From contig JAUSKV010000320.1 of NCBI GenBank assembly GCA_030646745.1, positions 1-16,893 of the forward strand: DNA of 16,893 nucleotides, in the 5' to 3' direction. The notes under the pieces are model-generated. The model was not told the origin of the DNA and did not search any database. It was given only the letters and a program-made list of their open reading frames with translations. Below are positions 14,608-16,893 of this stretch, piece after piece; position 1 is the first letter of the stretch, and the number at the start of each line of letters is the position of its first letter. Source of the DNA: Sulfurimonas sp. Its GTDB lineage: Bacteria; Campylobacterota; Campylobacteria; Campylobacterales; Sulfurimonadaceae. The position numbers were made by a program, and so were the translations under genes.

Positions 14608-14620
14608 GTTTTAAAAGAAG
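14606..14620 (+). repeat. Right terminal inverted repeat of the IS relic
   Basis: GAGTTTTAAAAGAAG; differs from the inverse of the left repeat at two adjacent positions (AA for GC). Confidence 0.7.
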
Positions 14621-14886
14621 CGTCTATTATGAATTTAGTAAAAGTTTGAAGTTTAATATGTTTAATGAACATCTAGTTAGTTATAAAAAATGATTATTTT
14701 GGCAACCAAAATTTCATTAAACACATTTTTATTATTACATCATTTAAGTTGTTAAAAAATATTACAGCTCTGGTTTAAGTTTTAAATGCGTGTACCTATT
14801 AGTAACATATTTATCTCGAATCTATAAATATATTTGTTTATTACCTTATTATTTAAAACAGCACATAAAATTTATTGTAAAAAGTG

Positions 14887-14892
14887 TATAAT
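14887..14892 (+). promoter_or_regulatory. -10 box of the soxCD operon
   Basis: TATAAT within GTGTATAATC (14884-14893), preceded by GTAAAAA, as is the sqr promoter. The leader to GTG 14976 is about 77 bases. Confidence 0.55.
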
Positions 14893-14904
14893 CCTTTTCG
14901 TGCC

Positions 14905-14934
14905 AACTTTGTGATAAAAAAAATATCCAAAGTT
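14905..14934 (+). promoter_or_regulatory. Hairpin in the soxCD leader
   Basis: AACTTTG and CAAAGTT pair over seven bases, then after a single bulged T, GATA pairs with TATC, leaving an all-A loop of seven. It starts a few bases past the expected transcription start and ends about 30 bases before AAAGGAG, so it probably stabilises the message or binds a regulator rather than hiding the ribosome site. Confidence 0.45.
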
Positions 14935-14975
14935 AAAATATTGAAAAAAAATAAGTAAACTACAAAGGAGAAGAT

Positions 14976-16280
14976 GTGGATAAAACATTCAAAACTGAAG
15001 AATTAGACTCTCTTAGCAGAAGAGATTTTTTTAAGAAAACTGCATCTGTGAGTGCTGTTGCGGCCGCGGCTATTTTGTCGCCAAGCTCATTATTTGCGGA
15101 TGATGAGAACATCATACACCATACACAATGGGGAACTACGTTAGGAAATGAACTAAATGAGAATCCCTATGGATTGCCATCAAAATATGAGCACAATGTT
15201 GTAAGAAGAACATCGAGTCTTATGTCATCTGCTGGAGATATGCATGCTGCGGTATCTATGACACCACTGCATGAGCTTAAAGGAATAATCACTCCTAATG
15301 GTTTGCATTTTACTCGAACGCACAATGGTATAGCACAAATTGATCCAAACAAGTATAGACTAATGATTCATGGGCTTGTAGATAAGCCAATAGTTCTTAC
15401 TTTGGAACAGTTAAAGAGATACCCAAGCGAAAGTAGAATTCACTTTTTGGAATGTCCTTCAAATGGAGCTGGCGAGTGGAAAGGTCCGCAGTTTAACTCT
15501 TTACAATTTCTAAAAGGGATGATGAGTGCTTCAGAGTGGACAGGAGTTCGTCTGAAAACAATTCTTGATGAGCTTGGTCTTAAGCCAACGGCTAAATGGA
15601 TGCTTGCAGAGGGTAGTGATGGTTCTGAAATGGGGAGAAGTGTTCCTGTTGAAAAAGTTCTAGATGACGCAATGATAGTTTGGGGACAGAATGGTGAAGC
15701 CCTTCGCCCAGAGCAAGGTTATCCGGTTCGTTTAATGCTTCCAGGCTGGGAAGCAAATCTTTGTGTTAAATGGCTTAAAAGATTGGAATTCAGTGACAAA
15801 CCATGGTATGCAAAAGAAGAAACTTCTAAATATACTGCATTGGTAGCAAGTGGAAAAGCGATACAACATTTTTATGCGCTCGAAGTTAACTCTGTTATTA
15901 CATCGCCTTGTCCTGAAAGACCATGGACTGATCTTGCAGGAGGGGAGTTGGTTGAAATTGAAGGTTTAGCATGGAGTGGTCATGGAACGATTACGAATGT
16001 TGATATTAGTTTAGATGGTGGCAAGAACTGGGTTGAAGCAAATCTAAAAGGTTTAGTTCTTCCAAAAGCTTGGACTAGATTCTCTTATATGCATAAATTT
16101 ACAGGAGAACCATTATTGCTTCAAAGTCGCGCAGTTGATGATAGTAAAAATGTTCAGCCAACGGTAAATCAAGAAAAAGCGGTTATGGGTGTTGAGGGCG
16201 TTTATCACAGAAACTCAATTTGTACTTGGGAAGTTACTAAAAAAGGGGAGGTGAATAATGTTCAAGTTAGATCTATTTAA
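14976..16280 (+). CDS. soxC: SoxC, molybdenum sulfur dehydrogenase subunit
   Basis: SoxC, with the cytochrome SoxD, oxidises the sulfane sulfur bound to SoxY in the periplasmic thiosulfate-oxidising Sox system. The 434-residue protein has a Tat signal (LSRRDFFKKTASVSAVAAAA, cleavage near 41), a sulfite-oxidase-type molybdopterin domain with the Mo-ligating cysteine C160 in HFLECPSNGAGEW, and a C-terminal dimerisation domain from about 300 (EIEGLAWSGHGTITNVDISLDGGKNW). The length suits the SoxC branch of the sulfite oxidase family; the adjacent soxD makes SoxC far likelier than a SorA-type sulfite dehydrogenase. GTG 14976 has AAAGGAG five bases upstream; the ATG two bases before it is out of frame. 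Its end overlaps soxD by 23 bases. Confidence 0.94.
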   Translation: MDKTFKTEELDSLSRRDFFKKTASVSAVAAAAILSPSSLFADDENIIHHTQWGTTLGNELNENPYGLPSKYEHNVVRRTSSLMSSAGDMHAAVSMTPLHELKGIITPNGLHFTRTHNGIAQIDPNKYRLMIHGLVDKPIVLTLEQLKRYPSESRIHFLECPSNGAGEWKGPQFNSLQFLKGMMSASEWTGVRLKTILDELGLKPTAKWMLAEGSDGSEMGRSVPVEKVLDDAMIVWGQNGEALRPEQGYPVRLMLPGWEANLCVKWLKRLEFSDKPWYAKEETSKYTALVASGKAIQHFYALEVNSVITSPCPERPWTDLAGGELVEIEGLAWSGHGTITNVDISLDGGKNWVEANLKGLVLPKAWTRFSYMHKFTGEPLLLQSRAVDDSKNVQPTVNQEKAVMGVEGVYHRNSICTWEVTKKGEVNNVQVRSI

Positions 16281-16893
16281 GTTAATTACGACTAGTGTTG
16301 CTTTGGTGTTAAGCTCAACTCTTCTCTATGGAGGAAGCGATGCAAATGCTCTTCCTGGAAAATATGTTTCCAAGATGGGAGCGGTTGACGGTGGTGTTAC
16401 ATATCCAAGAAAAAATGGTACTTACACTGCTTATCGTTACAATGAACAAAGTACTAAAGGTGTGAATTTTGGTCGAATCCCAACTGCTAATGAATTAAAA
16501 GCTTGGGATGTTGACATAATGCCGGACGGCACTGGTTTGCCTGATGGCGAAGGTTCAGTTTCAGAAGGTGATGAGCTTTATGAAAAGCAGTGTGCTTCTT
16601 GTCATGGTGAGTTTGGCGCTGGTGGTAAAGGTTATCCGACACTAACAGGTGGAAATCAAGAGAAATTACCAAATGGAGTCATTAAAACTCTTACAAATCA
16701 AAGAACAGAACCAGGAATGGAAGCTCCAAAAAGAACAATTGGTACATACTGGCCAAAGGCTACTACACTTATTTGGTACATTAGAGATGCTATGCCATAT
16801 GCACATCCAAAAAGCTTAACAAACAATGATATTTATGCAATTACAGCATATTTGTTGGCACAAGACCAAATCGTCATCGATGGTCAAGAGATG
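16258..16893 (+). CDS. soxD: SoxD, c-type cytochrome subunit (3' end outside window)
   Basis: Electron-accepting partner of SoxC. The first 212 residues are visible, and the frame is open to the edge. It has a Sec signal peptide (hydrophobic TTSVALVLSSTLLYGG, about 11-26), a SoxD-like region (GRIPTANELKAWDVDIMPDGTGLP), and one haem-binding CASCH with C112, C115 and H116. The probable axial methionine is M179 in IRDAMPYAHP. A strong AGGGGAGG site precedes ATG 16258, which lies inside the soxC end in another frame, so the two are coupled. Some SoxD proteins carry a second haem domain; whether this one does cannot be seen here. In related Campylobacterota soxCD is often next to soxYZ, which would then lie to the right. 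Confidence 0.93.
   Translation, partial: MFKLDLFKLITTSVALVLSSTLLYGGSDANALPGKYVSKMGAVDGGVTYPRKNGTYTAYRYNEQSTKGVNFGRIPTANELKAWDVDIMPDGTGLPDGEGSVSEGDELYEKQCASCHGEFGAGGKGYPTLTGGNQEKLPNGVIKTLTNQRTEPGMEAPKRTIGTYWPKATTLIWYIRDAMPYAHPKSLTNNDIYAITAYLLAQDQIVIDGQEM

Larger units (their letters stand above)
13770..14620 (+). mobile_element. Decayed IS5-family (ISL2-like) insertion sequence
   Basis: An 851-base element bounded by imperfect terminal inverted repeats: CTTCTTGCAAAACTC at 13770-13784 and GAGTTTTAAAAGAAG at 14606-14620, 13 of 15 matching as inverted copies. The interior holds a broken DDE transposase. The length suits the ISL2 group of IS5 elements. The flanking bases (ATTAAA on the left, CGTCTA on the right) do not show a target duplication, so the ends may have drifted. 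It separates the sqr side of the locus from soxCD and cannot move by itself. Confidence 0.8.
14621..14975 (+). other. Intergenic region upstream of soxC
   Basis: About 355 bases without a gene. It holds a 7-bp inverted repeat (ATTTTGG at 14696-14702 with CCAAAAT at 14706-14712), the soxC promoter at 14887-14892, a leader hairpin at 14905-14934 and the soxC ribosome site. The stretch 14713-14880 is AT-rich and shows nothing I can name. Confidence 0.6.

Overview
The window looks like a chromosomal segment of a low-GC, sulfur-oxidising Campylobacterota (Epsilonproteobacteria), most like Sulfurimonas or a close relative. The reasons are an A+T-rich sequence, many TTG/GTG starts, -10 boxes (TATAAT) without clear -35 boxes, a stand-alone Aer/CetB-type PAS protein, a fused hisIE gene outside any his cluster, a c553-type cytochrome, a type II sulfide:quinone oxidoreductase (SQR) and a soxCD pair. 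The genus is my inference; I could run no search.

Left part (1-4357, mostly + strand). A partial minus-strand ORF at the edge is followed by a packed run: an unknown 155-aa protein, a LapB/YciM-like TPR protein with a C-terminal zinc ribbon, rnhA, rnc, aroC and a single-PAS-domain protein. Genes here overlap or abut, so they are probably co-transcribed. rnc carries an in-frame TAG at codon 54, while the rest of the RNase III frame downstream is intact.

Middle-left (4458-7724, - strand). An apparent operon runs ilvE, SPFH/prohibitin-like membrane protein, hisIE, then a small two-helix membrane protein (probably DUF2393). Divergently at 7896 lies a membrane fatty acid desaturase. After it comes an intergenic stretch with three successive perfect inverted repeats, then a minus-strand periplasmic cytochrome c with its own promoter.

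Right part (10122-16893, + strand). A four-helix DUF2231-type membrane protein and an unknown 125-aa protein form a two-gene unit. They are followed by a Tat-exported type II SQR with its own promoter and terminator, two unknown small genes, a decayed IS5-family (ISL2-like) element bounded by recognisable 15-bp terminal inverted repeats, and then soxC and the start of soxD, which runs off the window. SQR and soxC share the same 10-base -10 region (GTGTATAATC) and both have long leaders, and both proteins carry twin-arginine signals. The right half is therefore a periplasmic sulfur-oxidation locus (sulfide to quinone by SQR; sulfane sulfur by SoxCD) into which an IS once inserted.

Most worth checking: the nonsense codon in rnc, the 41-nt hairpin cassette inside the IS relic, the Tat signal on a type II SQR, and the structured intergenic region beside the cytochrome gene. 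I found no RNA genes, no CRISPR array and no clearly new multi-gene system.
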